Shown here: positions 46,243 through 57,760 of the stretch, piece by piece
How the letters are laid out: each line of letters begins with the position of its first letter
Position numbering within the stretch: the stretch's first letter is position 1
Assembly: GCF_002878395.1 (NCBI RefSeq)
Contig: NC_061116.1
Location: 127,215,673-127,279,672, forward strand
Length of the DNA stretch: 64,000 nt
From: Capsicum annuum
Taxonomy: Eukaryota > Streptophyta > Magnoliopsida > Solanales > Solanaceae
Reading direction: 5' to 3'
Position numbers and translations under genes: made by a program
Notes under the pieces: generated by a model
Databases searched by the model: none
What the model was told of the DNA's origin: nothing
The model's input: only the letters and a program-made list of their open reading frames with translations

Positions 46243-48856
46243 TGTAATACCCCGCATGTTTCTAAGCTAGGAAGTGAATAAGTATTCCTACGTATGAAAT
46301 CTCCTATCCTGTAATTCATACTTGAGTACATGACTTACAATGAATATCCTAGTGATAGGATAGCTTACGATTTGTTAAGCATGTTCATATGAGTCACTTA
46401 AAGTTATACAAGCTAAGAGTTTTTGAATCCATCAAGTTTTAGTGTTCGATTTTGCAAGGTTCATCTTTGAACGAGTATAACTCGATGTTAATGTGGTATT
46501 TTGGCTGATTTAGACCCACCAAATTATAGAGAATTGAATTAGCTTTCCAACGATACCAATTTTGCCTTAATCCAATACCCGAGCAAAAAGTTATGCCCAT
46601 TTTTGTGAGAGACAGTAAGGATAGGCGATTGGTTAGGCGCCACCCAACTAAAGATAGGCGATTGGTTAGGCGCCGCCCAACCTAGCTTAGGCAATCACTT
46701 GGGTGCCACCTAAGTCAGTTCCAAGTTCCAAAAAATACTCCGTTTTGAGTTCTTTTAAGGGTAATTAAGTCTTTTAACACTCTTTACACGTCCCTAAACT
46801 TAACCCTATGAAATATATAGCTTCTAAACATATTACAACCCTATTATCATCCCAAAGCTCATCATCCAAGAGCAGTAAAAGAGAAAAACAACTAGGGTTG
46901 CATAACTAAGCTTGAAGGTCCGATTTCAAGGAAATTCCTCCGTTATTCATCCAGAACTTCCTTCTAAGGTATGCGTGAGTTGATTCATGGACTCCTTTCG
47001 TCCATGAAGCTCAAGAACCATCTTCTAAATTTTGTATTATGATGTTTATGTTGTTGGTGGTTGATGTTCATGTGGTTGGAGTTTGATGATGCCTAAGATG
47101 GGATCTTTGTATGTTTATTGTGAGAATATGGTGGTATTTAACGTATAAATATGTAAAATTGGTGGTTGAATATTTGTAATCTTGATGAATCCACCTATGC
47201 CTAAGATATGCATATAAGGTGTTTGTGAAAATACCTAAGGGAAATAGAAATCATTCTTTTATGACATAATAAGTCCTAAAGGACTATTCCATGTTCTAAG
47301 TTTATGTTCAACGTGATCCCCATGTTATTGCCTTGAATTGAAGAAGTTGCACGAGATGCTCATGATATTGTTGCGATATGGAATGACCATGTTATTGAAT
47401 CCATGCAAGTATATACGTGTTGTGTGCATTACCAATCATGTGATAGTTTGTTGAGAATCATTCTTATTATGAAAGCCTTACTTATGATATTGTGAATTGT
47501 GCACTCAAATCTTGTGATCAAGTCATGTCATGTGTTTTAGTTTCCTCCTATCGAGTCCTGGGGGTACTTGTACCCAAAAACTATAGTTGTGTGCCTAGAG
47601 CCATGTCATGTTTCACGATATCCGAACTCAAGCTATGATTCCATAGACTTCAATCAGTCATGTGACTCAGGAAAACCTCATGATCTTAGTCAGTTGTTAG
47701 ATATTAGTAATATTCTGCCAGTCAACGAAATTCAGTAAGATTAAGTCATGCATAGTCAGTTATTCATGTCCAGTCCCTCCAGATGGGAGTAGAGGTTAGC
47801 ATCGAGTGAACCCAAGGATGGGAACTCACCCGCTAGTTCAGGGTGTGATTCTTAGTAGTCATCCTTGTGTTCTAGAACTACGTAGCCAGCGTAGGTTGAG
47901 ACATCTTATCCTATCGGATTAGGGTTGATGAGGTGGCTTAAACCGTTAGTTTAGGGTTCCCACCATTCTCATTGAGTACCCGCCAGATAAGGGTCACTCA
48001 TAGGTTGTCCTTACTCGTGGAACGATATTGACACCTCTCCATTCGGGGCAGAGATTGGACCCCAGCTTAGCCAAAATGGCATATATAGGGTATGTCGGTT
48101 AAACACTACTTCCCACAATTTCAGTATCAGTCTCAATAAAAGAACTCGGGTGTTCTTCAGATTTCAGTATATATAGGACTGTCAGATACAGTCGTCCATG
48201 TTATAAGTTTCAGTATTAGTCATAACAGTTATTAGTAAACCATGTATTAGCTTACAGGTCATGCTATCACGTATTCATGGTCCCAGTTTCTATATATGTA
48301 TGTTTGCACTCCCACGTTCATATTAGTCAATCAGTGTTGTTCATGCATGAAACCCTTTTATGTTCAGCTTACCTTCCTCGTATACTCAGTACTCCAGTTG
48401 TATTGACGCATTTGCACTATGGTGCTTTCTTTTCATATTACAGCATAGGTTTTGAGACACGAGCTCCAGCCCAGCAATAGCGGTAGCATTCCAATCGCAG
48501 AGACACAGTGAGTCCTCATTGATTCGAGGATAATATGATTTGATACACTTATTTATTTCTTCATTTCAGTTTTACGGAGTTAGTTAGGAGACATGTTCCT
48601 TCAACTCCTTATTCAGATAGTTTAGAGGCTTTCAGATTTACGTTCAGACTTAGCTTTCAGATTGAGTTGTTTTGGGTATTTTCACCCACATTATTTTATT
48701 TAGTTGAACCTTATGGCCTTACAGTTCTATGTATTCCGCATTATTATATCATGATTTGCAGTATACAGGTATAGATATCATTCATGGGTTAGCCTATGGC
48801 CCCTCGGGGTCATGAGCACCGTGTAGCATTCCGGTTCAGCGAATTGGGGTGTTACA
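46243..48856 (+). mobile_element. Solo LTR 2 (Tekay-type), TSD ACTTA
   Basis: 2,614 bp from TGTAATACCCCGC to GGGTGTTACA, with a perfect 5-bp TSD ACTTA at 46238-46242 and 48857-48861. It lies inside the integrase of Tekay B, whose protein match continues across it, and belongs to the same family as solo LTR 1 (1181-4020). It contains a 32-33-bp tandem repeat at 46621-46685. Its ends are canonical, unlike those of solo LTR 1, so it is probably younger. Confidence 0.92.
46621..46685 (+). repeat. Tandem repeat AGGCGATTGGTTAGGCGCC in solo LTR 2
   Basis: Two units (46621-46653 and 46654-46685) both contain ATAGGCGATTGGTTAGGCGC; a third degenerate half (TTAGGCAATCACTTGGGTGCC) follows to about 46711. 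It is a CG-rich island in an AT-rich LTR. Solo LTR 1 has a CpG-rich stretch at the corresponding place but with different words. Confidence 0.75.
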
Positions 48857-49764
48857 ACTTACCTTTGATTGAGTTGTCCTACAATAATAGTTATCACTCA
48901 AGTATTCAGATAGATCTATTTGAGGCCCTTGATGGGAGGAGATGTAGGTCTCCTATTTGTCGGTTTGAAGTAGGTGAGACTGCTTTAATAGGGCCAGATT
49001 CAGTGTTTGAGGCAATGGAGAAAGTTTAGTTAATTCAAGAGAGGCTGAAGACAGCCCAAAGTGGTCAGAAATATTATGCCATCTTGAGGAGAAAGGATCT
49101 TGAGTACGATGTTTGTAACTTGATTTATTTGAAAATTTTGACAATAAAAGGAGTGAAGAGATTTGAAAAGAAGAGGAAGCTCGGTCCCCTCTATGTTGGC
49201 CCATATAGAATTTTAAGCTATTTTGGGAAGGTATCTTACGAGTTAGAGTTGCCTGCAGATTTGGCATCAGTGCGTCCAGTGTTTTATGTTTCTTTGTTAA
49301 AGAAATGCATTGGTGATTCAGCTCTTGTTGTTCCTCTATAAAGTAGAAATATTAAGGATAGACTTTCCTACGAAGAAGACCCAGTTGAGATATTTGATCG
49401 TCAGATTCGTAGGATGAGGAATAAAGAAGTTCCTTTAGTTAAAGTCCTATGGAAAAATTAGTTCGTTGAGGGAGCCACTTAGGAGGTAGAAGTAGATATG
49501 CGAGCCAAGTATCCCCATCTTTTCCCTATGAATTCAAACTTACCTTGAGGTAATGGTTTCTCTCAAATTGACTCTCTCACTCTCTATCTTAGATACATAA
49601 ATATCCTCATATCATAGCATGTATTCTTGAAACTTAGCTAAGTCCATGTATCATGTTTCAGATTCAGTTACTTAATCATGATTCAGTGCATAAGTATTTA
49701 GTGTACGATCTCAACCTTCTTGGTACTTTAGCTTAAATTGTTTCATTAGAGGACAAATGATCCC

Positions 49765-49777
49765 AAGGGGGAGATAA
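49765..49777 (+). promoter_or_regulatory. Polypurine tract of Tekay B
   Basis: AAGGGGGAGATAAA directly precedes the 3' LTR start (AGTAACACCCC; the expected TG has become AG). Confidence 0.8.
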
Positions 49778-49930
49778 AGTAACACCCCATAGTTTTAACA
49801 CTCAAATAATGCATCAAAATGACCTTTAGGACCCCCATTTTGATGGTAGACCATGTTTAGATTTTATGGGTTATGTTGGGGGTGATTTTAAGCCTTAATC
49901 ATTTTTAGATTTTATGGGTTATGTCGGGAC
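49778..49930 (+). repeat. 3' LTR of Tekay B, truncated
   Basis: Only about 150 bases match the 5' LTR. The phrase TTTAGATTTTATGGGTTATG occurs twice (from 49857 and 49906), so a ~48-bp local duplication sits at the broken end. At about 49931 the sequence becomes the LTR of element 4 on the opposite strand. Confidence 0.7.
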
Positions 49931-50192
49931 TTCCAATTCTTGCAACCAAGCTTCCAAACTTCAAGTTTCAACACATGCTTTGGTCACGTACATCCAGAAA
50001 GTGTCACAAATACCTAAAAATAATTAAGTAGCCAAAAACTCCATTTTTGTCTTTTTTATAGAACTACGCCTTCAAAACCTAGTTTCCTGCAAAACATACC
50101 CAAAACACATCATATCTAACAAAACAACCTAAGAAACTTGCATACTTTCATCATTTTAAGTGTCAAAAGTGTTATATTTCTATAGCACATCA
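49931..50192 (-). repeat. 3' LTR of element 4, truncated
   Basis: On the - strand it starts TGATGTGCTATAGAAATA at 50192 and aligns for about 260 bases with the LTR of element 2 (TTAGATATGATGTGTTTTG, GTTTTTGGCTACTTA). The remainder is missing at the junction with Tekay B. Confidence 0.75.
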
Positions 50193-51690
50193 ACACCCTT
50201 GACTTAGAATGTTTGTATGTCCTCAAGAAACATAACATAATAAAATAAAATAAAATAAAACACGATGCTTAACTAAGAGAATCTAAGTTATCCAAGGTTG
50301 TCAATCAGCACTTTCATCTCAAACCACAATACCCTCTCCTATTCAACTTGTTAAAACCAATTGCGTATAAATATAAAGCATATCAATATGACACAATTGG
50401 ATCAATGGATGGCATTAAATTAGCAACAGGCAACCATTCAAATATAGATGAGTTACACTACCCAAAATATGTAAGAAACTAGAAATATGACTCATGTGCC
50501 CTTACAATAAAGAAGTCCCACTCACTCATATGAAATAATGCATTTCAATGAAAGGAAATTCAAGAGACACTCACACTAGGAATAGAAGCTCCAATCAATG
50601 TGCATCAAATACCACAGGCTCGCCCTTATTTTGGTTACCTTAGTTTTTAAACAGTCAAATTAGGATCACTATAGGACTTTTCTCATCTTGTAATGTAGGC
50701 TTGGGGATTGGTATGTTATATAAGGATATCAAGTGAGTTAGCCTTCATGGCACTACACTAACTAAGGGGTCCACTCATTAAACATTTTTTTTATTCGACC
50801 CTTATTTCTCTTATTTTATTCATTATTGTACATTCAGGTTAGGTGTGGTCTTTTATTCTTACTTTTTCTTTTTCTTTTCTTTTGTTTTTCTTTTGCTACC
50901 ACACCCATCTCTACTAACTTTTTCTCTCATTTCACCCTTATACAAACCCACTTTACATTATACACCCTTATGATAGCTGCCTTCAACTTAGATGATTTGT
51001 CTGAGTTGAGGTACATAATGTCCAAGGAGAAATAGGCCAAAGCAAGTTACTGCAATACAAATGAGAAGATGATAGGTGAAATAATAAAATATGCTATAAG
51101 GCATAAAATAGTGATCAAGGGATACTATTTCATATTGGGAAGGTCATTTAGGCTAAAAGTGGACAAAAATAAAAAATGGCCTATGATCCTTTCCTAACAA
51201 ACTAACCTGTAACCTAGGCAAGACTAACTGGGTAAGTTTTAAATTCCAACACACAGTGGGAACTAAGTAGTATCTCACACACACAAAAGAACATAGTCAT
51301 GTCACAAGCTACTACCAATCCGATTCATGCATAAGTTAGCTATGATTATCATATACCTAATTTTAATGTCATAACAAGATCCATAATGTTCGAACATATA
51401 TACCTTAACACAATTCTAAGATTTTGGAGGGGTATCATTATTCTGAAAAACTAATCAAAAACATGACAACTGCCCTAAATACTTAAAAATCTCCTACTTA
51501 CACAAAAACACAGCACAATATGCAACAAAACACAATATGAAATGAATTTTACCCTTGACATGTCAATTCTACAACCATACCACGGCTAATAGAAAAAGAA
51601 GCACAACAACAATAACTTGAGGCGACTATGGTATACCCCACCCCCAACTAAAAACTGCATATTATCCCTAATATGCTAAAATAATATAAC
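50193..51690 (-). other. 3' internal region of element 4, non-coding
   Basis: On the - strand the LTR is preceded by 'attctaagtcaagggtgt' (50193-50210), a polypurine tract of the AAGTnnGGGGGTGTTGATG form. Further inside lie a pyrimidine-rich stretch on the + strand (50787-50895) and, on the - strand at 51656-51632, an internal G-rich tract TTTTTAGTTGGGGGTGGGGT, the counterpart of the one at 11705 in element 1. No gene was recognised; the open frame at 50826-51035 is the pyrimidine tract read as protein. Confidence 0.55.
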
Positions 51691-52065
51691 ATAATCACTA
51701 AGAGTCTGTGTCATGAGCATCCCCATATGGGGGTATATCCACTAGCAAAGGCGGTGGTGGTGTTGGTTCACTACTAGAGCATGCCTCTACCTCTAAAAAA
51801 CTGCAGAGTCCATCAAATCATGTCTGGCCTTTTTTAAGGCCTGGTCATATGGAAGATTAGGATCCTGTAGATCCCCTACGTGTCCTCTCTTTGTTCTAAC
51901 TATTGGACCTTTTTATCATTCTTCACAAACAAAATCAATATATTTGGCCCCACGTGAAGGTAATAACTAAACTACTGGATTATGATTAGAGGAGTGGCTA
52001 TCAAATATCTCTTAGTGAGAGAGCACACCTATACTTGCAAGATATCCACCTCCTCCCTAATATGA
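51691..52065 (-). pseudogene. T32 ORF of element 4, C-terminal remnant
   Basis: This is the continuation, on the - strand, of the ORF that starts at 63902, after removal of the Tekay E insertion between two copies of TATGA. Fragments are polar and charged, with YDQALKKARHDLMD near 51840, and the end is proline/histidine-rich. No conserved domain is visible in this part. The assignment rests on position. Confidence 0.4.
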
Positions 52066-54386
52066 TGAAATACCCTAGGTTTGAACCTTAGAAAATTTCT
52101 CAGTTTTTGGCTTCTGGACATTATACAACTTGGGGTACTTTTCATATGATGTGGTATGGTTTAGTTAGTCTTGGTCATATGGTGGTGACTAGAGTGGGTT
52201 GGATTGTTTCTGTCCAAGGTATGGTTGAAATATACAAGTTGTATGTTAGGGTACTAATGGTAATGTGTCAATCGTATATTGCCCTAAGTTTAGTCTAGGT
52301 GATTTTATTCGGCCTAGGGTACGATTTCAGGGTACTAATTGTATGGTTGGGTATGATTTGGCTTAGGTGGTGATATGTTGGATAGTGTTGGGGTCCAAAG
52401 GAAGGCCTAGGGTACGAGATAAGGGTACCACTGGTACCCTAGGGATGGTTGAGGTAGGGTGGTCGTACCATTCTATGGGGATTTTATACTGTTTATGTTT
52501 AGGGTGATTTGGAGATTTCTCCTCTTAACCTCTTAAGGCCCCGTGATTTATATCACTCTTGGGACATCATTTACCCTTGTATTCTCAATAAAAAATACTT
52601 AAACTCTCTCAAATTCTCTCAATGCTCTTAGGTTAGGGAAGGCTAGGGATTTTTGCAATGTGGTCAATTTGGGACTTACAAGGGTGATTTCTCTCCGTAA
52701 TATTCATAATATAAGGTATGTACTCCTCCCTTATTGTTAGTTTGAACTAAAGGCATTTTTTATAAATTGTTTTCATGGCATAATTGTTTTATGGTTTTGG
52801 GTTTTCAAAAATATGTTGAGGGTTTTTGTTATAATGGTTGATTATGGTTTTCCCATGTCTTTTACTTATGGTTTTCATATTATAATACTAGTTTTAATAT
52901 TTGGTTGCATGGAAATGCTTAATTGGTACTTTTTTTTAGCTTTTGAAACTATATGCCCTCAAGATATTTGATAAAATGCCTATGAGAATGTTTTGGTTAA
53001 ATTATTGGACTTTAATTGAACTATTGCATGATATAACTTTGTAATGGAACCCTAAATGGTATAAATGGTTTAAACTATTTTGAATGGTTAAATAGTAAGG
53101 TCTCGGTAGTTATGGTTTGTCTAGTTAAAAGCCTTGTAGGGTACAAGGGAATCCCCTAATAAAACTTAATAACAAACATCTTGTTGGGTACATGGGATTC
53201 TCCTAATTAAACTTAGTAATATAATCTATGGATACATGGGAATCCCTTAACTTCAAAAGGATGGCTAAGGATATTTCTTACAAGCTATAGTCGATATGAT
53301 GATACCACTACTTCTAGCCTTCATTAATAATAAATGGAATAGTGGTTTAGTTATGTGGTAATGGTTTTAATTGGGCAATAATGGCGAGGTGTTATAGCTA
53401 ATCATGAAGATGTGAGTACAATGGATAAACACTAAAAGCTCATATTTTTCAACATAAGTATTGTTCATGGTGACCATATATGATACTTACGAGGTATACG
53501 AGAATCCCCTAAGTATAATTGTATATATATATCATAGAGAGGTAAGGGTACTCAGGAATCCCTACTCCTATGTTATCTCTAATTTATATGGCTATACATA
53601 TCGAGGCCCTTTCATAATGGTTTTAAAGACATCCTAAACCCGATTCCCTTTCCCAGTATAGTTATATATATATGTGTATGTATGGTGGTTGTGAATGCAT
53701 ATGGTTGGTTTACTTGATTTTAAAGGTTGTCATTATTTTATCCTTATCCTCAGTTTATGCTAGTGTTCACCTGCTAACCCATTTTCGGGTGCTGTATCCC
53801 TACGCGATGAACGAATCAGCCTTTTTACTCCTCCTACTTAGTGATCAAATTTGGGATCAGTTGTCAAATTAAAGTGGTGAGCTTCCATATTCTAAAAGGC
53901 TCCATTTCATATCATAGATGTCTTTACATATTCTAGTTATTTCATAGACATTGGTTTTGGCTATGGTTGAGGGCATGTCCCAATTCAATATTATTTTACT
54001 TTTTATTAAAGGCTTTATGAGACTACTATAGGTTGGTATGGTCAATTTCAGTAGTGATGTCGTCTTGGCATTGGTATTAGTATTATGGTTGATACCGTTT
54101 GACTATATTTATGATTCTTCCATCCTATTATGTGATGGACTCATACTTGGTTATTATTTTAGTTTTGGTATGGTTATTGGATGGTTGGACTTTTTTAGGT
54201 TGGTCGCGGTCATGAACCTATTCTAGAGTTTGGATTTGTATAAATATGCTATCTTGTTATATGTTTAGAATTTATCCAACTCAGGGTGTGTATTTAGATG
54301 GCTGAGTTGGGTATCGGGGGGTGCTCCCTGATCTTGGTTGGACTTGGGATGCCCATTACAGCAAGGCCCTAGTTTGGGTTATGTCA
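52066..54386 (+). repeat. 5' LTR of Tekay E
   Basis: 2,321 bp, TGAAATACCCTAGG...GGGTTATGTCA. It contains the exact inverted repeat AGGGTACC-ACT-GGTACCCT at 52422-52440 with more GGGTAC words nearby. A short (TA)n-TGTGTATG stretch at 53661-53685 corresponds to the much longer one in the 3' LTR. About 65 bases present in the 3' LTR (near 60980-61050) are absent here. Open frames at 52107, 53672 and 54038 are not genes. Confidence 0.88.
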
Positions 54387-54388
54387 AG

Positions 54389-54402
54389 TTTATATCAGAG
54401 CT
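54389..54402 (+). promoter_or_regulatory. Primer-binding site, Met-tRNA type (Tekay E)
   Basis: TTATATCAGAGCT lies three bases after the LTR; it differs from TGGTATCAGAGC at the first bases only. Confidence 0.7.
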
Positions 54403-54597
54403 TTTGTTCATGGTCAATTGGGAGTTCACAAAGTTGTGTCAAATAGATTATTATTTAAGGGTGTGCAGCACACCACACTAATAAGAGAGAGGATACAGGG
54501 CATTTAGGAATGTTTCTCTTTCTTTTTGTTCTATTTTTCAGCTTGGAGTGTAAATCCTAAAATCTTCTCTATTTCCTATTTGTTCACCTTTCAGATC

Positions 54598-55740
54598 ATG
54601 CCTCGATAATCTAATGTGCATGAAAACTCCTCTACCCCAATTATGGATAATGTTGATAGGACACGCTCTACCCATAGGATCCATACTCAGTCTAGGGATC
54701 CAGTCTCTTATTGTTCTGGAGTTCTACTGGTTCCTTCTAGTCCTCCTCAGGCTCCTTAGAAAGATGTGAAAAATGTAGAGTTTTGTCAGTCGATCCATGT
54801 GATTGGTTAGTTAGTAGCTTCTTAGGCTAAGCATGGTTCATCTGGTATTTTATCTTCTGAGGCCATAAGGGTTGGCCAATTTATGAGGTTGAGTCCTCTA
54901 ACTTTTACTGGTATTACGGTGGAGAAGGATCCTTAAGGTTTTTTTTATGAGATGGATAAGATCTTTAGGATCATACAGGCTACGAATATGGAAGGGGTAA
55001 ATTTTATTTCCTATCATCTAAAGGATATGGCATACCAATGGTACAAGGAATGAGATCAGGCAAGGGGTGAGGTTGATGAGTCATCTTTGTGGGAGACATT
55101 CTCTAATGATTTTCTAGATCGCTTCTTTCCTTAGGAGTTGAAGGGAGCAAAAGTAGAGGAATTTTTAATCTAAAATAGGGAAAGATGTTGGTCAAAGAGT
55201 TTGCCTTGAAATTTCACCAAATGTCTAGGTATGCTCCAGAAATGGTGTCGGATATAAGGGCCAGGATGAGAAAGTTCACTTCAGGACTGTCTTCTAAGGT
55301 GATCCTTGAAAGCAAAACTGCATTGCTTATCAAGGACGTGGACATCTCTAGGTTGTTTGTTCATATGCAATAGGTAGAGAAGGAAAATAATAAGATAAAG
55401 TAGGTGAAAGGTAGGGTAAGAAGTTTAGATTCCTTAAGCAAGGTGGTGGCCAATAGAAAAGTGGTTGGGATGGTGGTAAGTGGCCAAAGAAGAAGTGGGG
55501 GAGTTCTGGTTCTTTCTCCACAGCAAGTACTCCTTACTAGAACCAGTTGAGAGATAAGTGTCGGCAGGTTGGCGATAACTTCAGGGCACAGGGTGAGCAA
55601 TATCAAGCTAGTGGGGCTCAGTCGGCTTGATCGTGTCCTTCTTATAGGTTCTATGGTTGGTTGCATTAGGATTTCTACGATGAAGGGAGGGACAGGTGTT
55701 TCAAATGTGGTCAGCCAGGCCATATGCTTAGATATGTCTA
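54598..55740 (+). pseudogene. Gag of Tekay E (broken)
   Basis: ATG at 54598 (MPR then a stop in place of the usual basic residue; S/T-rich to about 54720). The core reads RLSPLTFTGITVEKDP, YEMDKIFRIIQATNMEG and YHLKDMAYQWYKE, the standard gag order. After a stop and a shift near 55160, a 62-codon open stretch follows (55185-55373) with KEFALKFHQMSRYAPEMV. A CCHC zinc knuckle is recognisable at 55697-55738 (CFKCGQPGHMLR) but its last Cys is Val. It packages element RNA in working relatives. Confidence 0.8.
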
Positions 55741-56360
55741 GTTAGTAAGGTTGTTGTGGGGGTGAACAAGGTTTCAATTTACTCTTCATCTGCTTCTGCA
55801 CCCAGGGATATTGCTTCTACATCTGTTTCTTCTCCTGGTACCGGCATAAGCCAAAATAGGTTATATGTTTTTACATCCCGATAGGCTGAGGCATCGCCTA
55901 ATGTCATGATTGTTACTCTACAACTCTTTTCTTATGACATACATTGTTTAAAGAGTCCATTCTCTCTTATGTGACCCCATTTAAGGCTGTGTATTTTGGT
56001 TTTGATCCCAAGGTTATTTTGGATCCTTTTTCTATATCTGCCTGGTAGGTGACTCTGTGGTTGTATAAAGAGTCTATAGGGGGTGTTGGTATCTATTGGT
56101 AGTAAAGAGACTTTGGTGGATTTGTTAGAATTACATATGGTGGATTTTGACGTCATTCTAGGGATGGATTGGTTACACTCACTCTATGCGTCCTTAGATT
56201 GTTAGAATTAGATAAGGTTTTCTTTAAATTACCTAGTGAACCAGTTATTAAATGGGAGAATAGTTCCCTATCCCCTAAGGTGAAGTTTAAGTAATATCTT
56301 AGAGCTCAAAGGTTAATCTATAAAAGGTGTCTCTATCATTTAGTTCAGGTTAAAGACTCT
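55741..56360 (+). pseudogene. Protease region of Tekay E (broken)
   Basis: Between the zinc knuckle and RT. An N-terminal S/P-rich segment (about 55780-55860) and the C-terminal ELHMVDFDVILGMDWLHSLY (about 56127-56187) are clear matches to the Tekay protease region. The active-site part (about 55960-55990) is decayed and I cannot find a D-S/T-G triplet. Confidence 0.6.
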
Positions 56361-57760
56361 AACTCGGAAGGTCCTTCTTTGCATTCAATTTTGGTGGTGA
56401 ATGAGTTTTCTGAGGTCTTTTTGGATGATCTTCTTGGTGTTCCTCTGGATAGGGATACTGAGTTTTGGATTGATTTGGTTTCGAACACTCTTCAAATTTT
56501 TATTCCTCCTTATAGAATGGCTCTGGTTAAGTTGAAGGAACTCAAGAAGCAACTTAAGGATCTTTTAGATAAGGGTTTCATCCATTCTAGTGTTGCCATA
56601 GGGTGCACCAGTATTGTTCGTGTATAATAAGGATGGTTCTCTTAGGATGTGTATTGACTATCGACAGTTGAATAAGGTAACAGTTAAGAACAAGTATCCT
56701 CTTCCAAGAATAGATGACTTGTTTAATCAGTTGCAAGGTGCCAAATTCTTTTTAAAATAGTTCTTCGGTCTGGGTATCATCAACTTAAGATTAGGAAGGT
56801 GGATATCCCTAAGACAGTTTTTCATATCTGGTATGGGCACTTTGATTTCTTGGTTATGTCATTTGGTTTGACCAGTGCTCCAGCGGTATTCATGGATTTG
56901 ATAAATAGGGTATTTCATCAGTTTCTGGATTTGTTTCTCATTGTGTTCATTAATGACATTTCATCAATTTTTGGATTTGTTTGTCACTGTGTTCATCCAG
57001 GTAGATCATGCCAATTGCCTTTGCGTGGTGTTGCAGACCATGAAAGAGCAGCAGTTGTATGCCAAATTCTTAAAATGTGAGTTCTAGTTGAACACTATCA
57101 CTTTTTTGGGTCATATTATTTCTAGTGAGGGGATCATAGTGGATCCATAAAAGGTGGCGATGGTCATATTATTTCTTGGGTTTTATCAGGTATTATAAGA
57201 GGTTTTTAGAGATTTTTTTATGATAACTACCCCATTGACTAAATTAACTCAGAAGAAGGTAAAGTTCCCTTTATTGGATGTTTGTGAAGGTAGTTTCAAG
57301 AAGCTGAAGGATAAGCTAACTTCAACTCTGGTTTTGACTTTGCCTGAAGGCAATGAGGGTTTTGTGTTTTATTATGATGCATCTCGGATGGGACTTATTG
57401 CATTCTGATGCATCATGGTAAAGTGACAGCCTTTGCTTCTAGGCGGTTGAAAGTACATAAGAGGAATTACCCGACTCATGATTTAGAGCAGTTAGCCATG
57501 TTGTTTGCCTTGAAAATTTAGTGTCACTATTTGTATGTTATGCACGTGGACATCTTCTTGGATCATAAAAGTCTGCAGTATGTATTCACTCAGAAAGAGC
57601 TTAATCTCTGATAAAGGAGATGACTTGAGCTTCTCAAGAACTATGACATGAGTCATCACTACTATTCGGGTAAGGTAATATTATTATTGATGCTCTTAGA
57701 AGGTTATCCATGGAAAGTTTAGTTTATATGGATAAGGAGAGGCGGGAGTTAGTGAAGGAT
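56361..57760 (+). pseudogene. Reverse transcriptase - RNase H of Tekay E (broken)
   Basis: RT starts with [20 protein letters not shown] and [20 protein letters not shown] (56379-56627). A shift loses the SPWGAP block, and another frame resumes at 56799 with [20 protein letters not shown]. The catalytic box reads FIND (56946-56957). The 46 bases around it are duplicated in tandem (56913-56958 and 56959-57004), which shifts the frame. RNase H is recognisable at 57220-57408 (LTLPEGNEGFVFYYDASRMG), with stops at several conserved points downstream. Confidence 0.85.

Larger units (their letters stand above)
45401..49545 (+). pseudogene. Integrase and chromodomain of Tekay B, split by a solo LTR
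   Basis: The first catalytic block NMDFIIGLP is at about 45870, the second in SDRGN at about 46055, and the Glu block MDGQAERTI is intact at about 46150. The frame is then broken at 46242 in GSWDDHL by the solo LTR and continues at 48862 with LPLIELSYNNSYHSS, later RRCRSPICRFEVGE. At 49084-49341 the GPY/F-like segment (LYVGPYRILSYFGKVSYELE) is open. The chromodomain at about 49370-49545 reads YEEDPVEIFDRQIRRMRNKE and VPLVKVLWKN. A 15-bp tandem duplication ('gaaatctattggtgg' / 'gaaatatattggtgg') lies at 45708-45737 in the zinc-binding part. Confidence 0.8.
40253..49930 (+). mobile_element. Tekay-type Ty3/gypsy chromovirus B (broken, 3' LTR truncated)
   Basis: 5' LTR 40253-42102, Met-tRNA primer site, gag, zinc knuckle, protease, RT, RNase H, integrase (split by a solo LTR at 46243-48856), chromodomain, polypurine tract, and a 3' LTR of which only the first ~150 bp remain. 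Without the solo LTR it is about 7.1 kb. Its left end cuts the SIRE-type integrase; its right end runs into the LTR of element 4 after a short local duplication, so the TSD is lost. Confidence 0.85.

Noticed and set aside
30106..46711. Short spaced repeats that could suggest a CRISPR-like array
   Set aside because: Only two or three units each, no unique spacers, located in plant LTRs or a retroelement leader; they are tandem duplications.
50826..51035. A hydrophobic 69-codon frame resembling a membrane protein
   Set aside because: It is the pyrimidine-rich tract of element 4 read as Leu/Phe; such tracts always mimic membrane segments.
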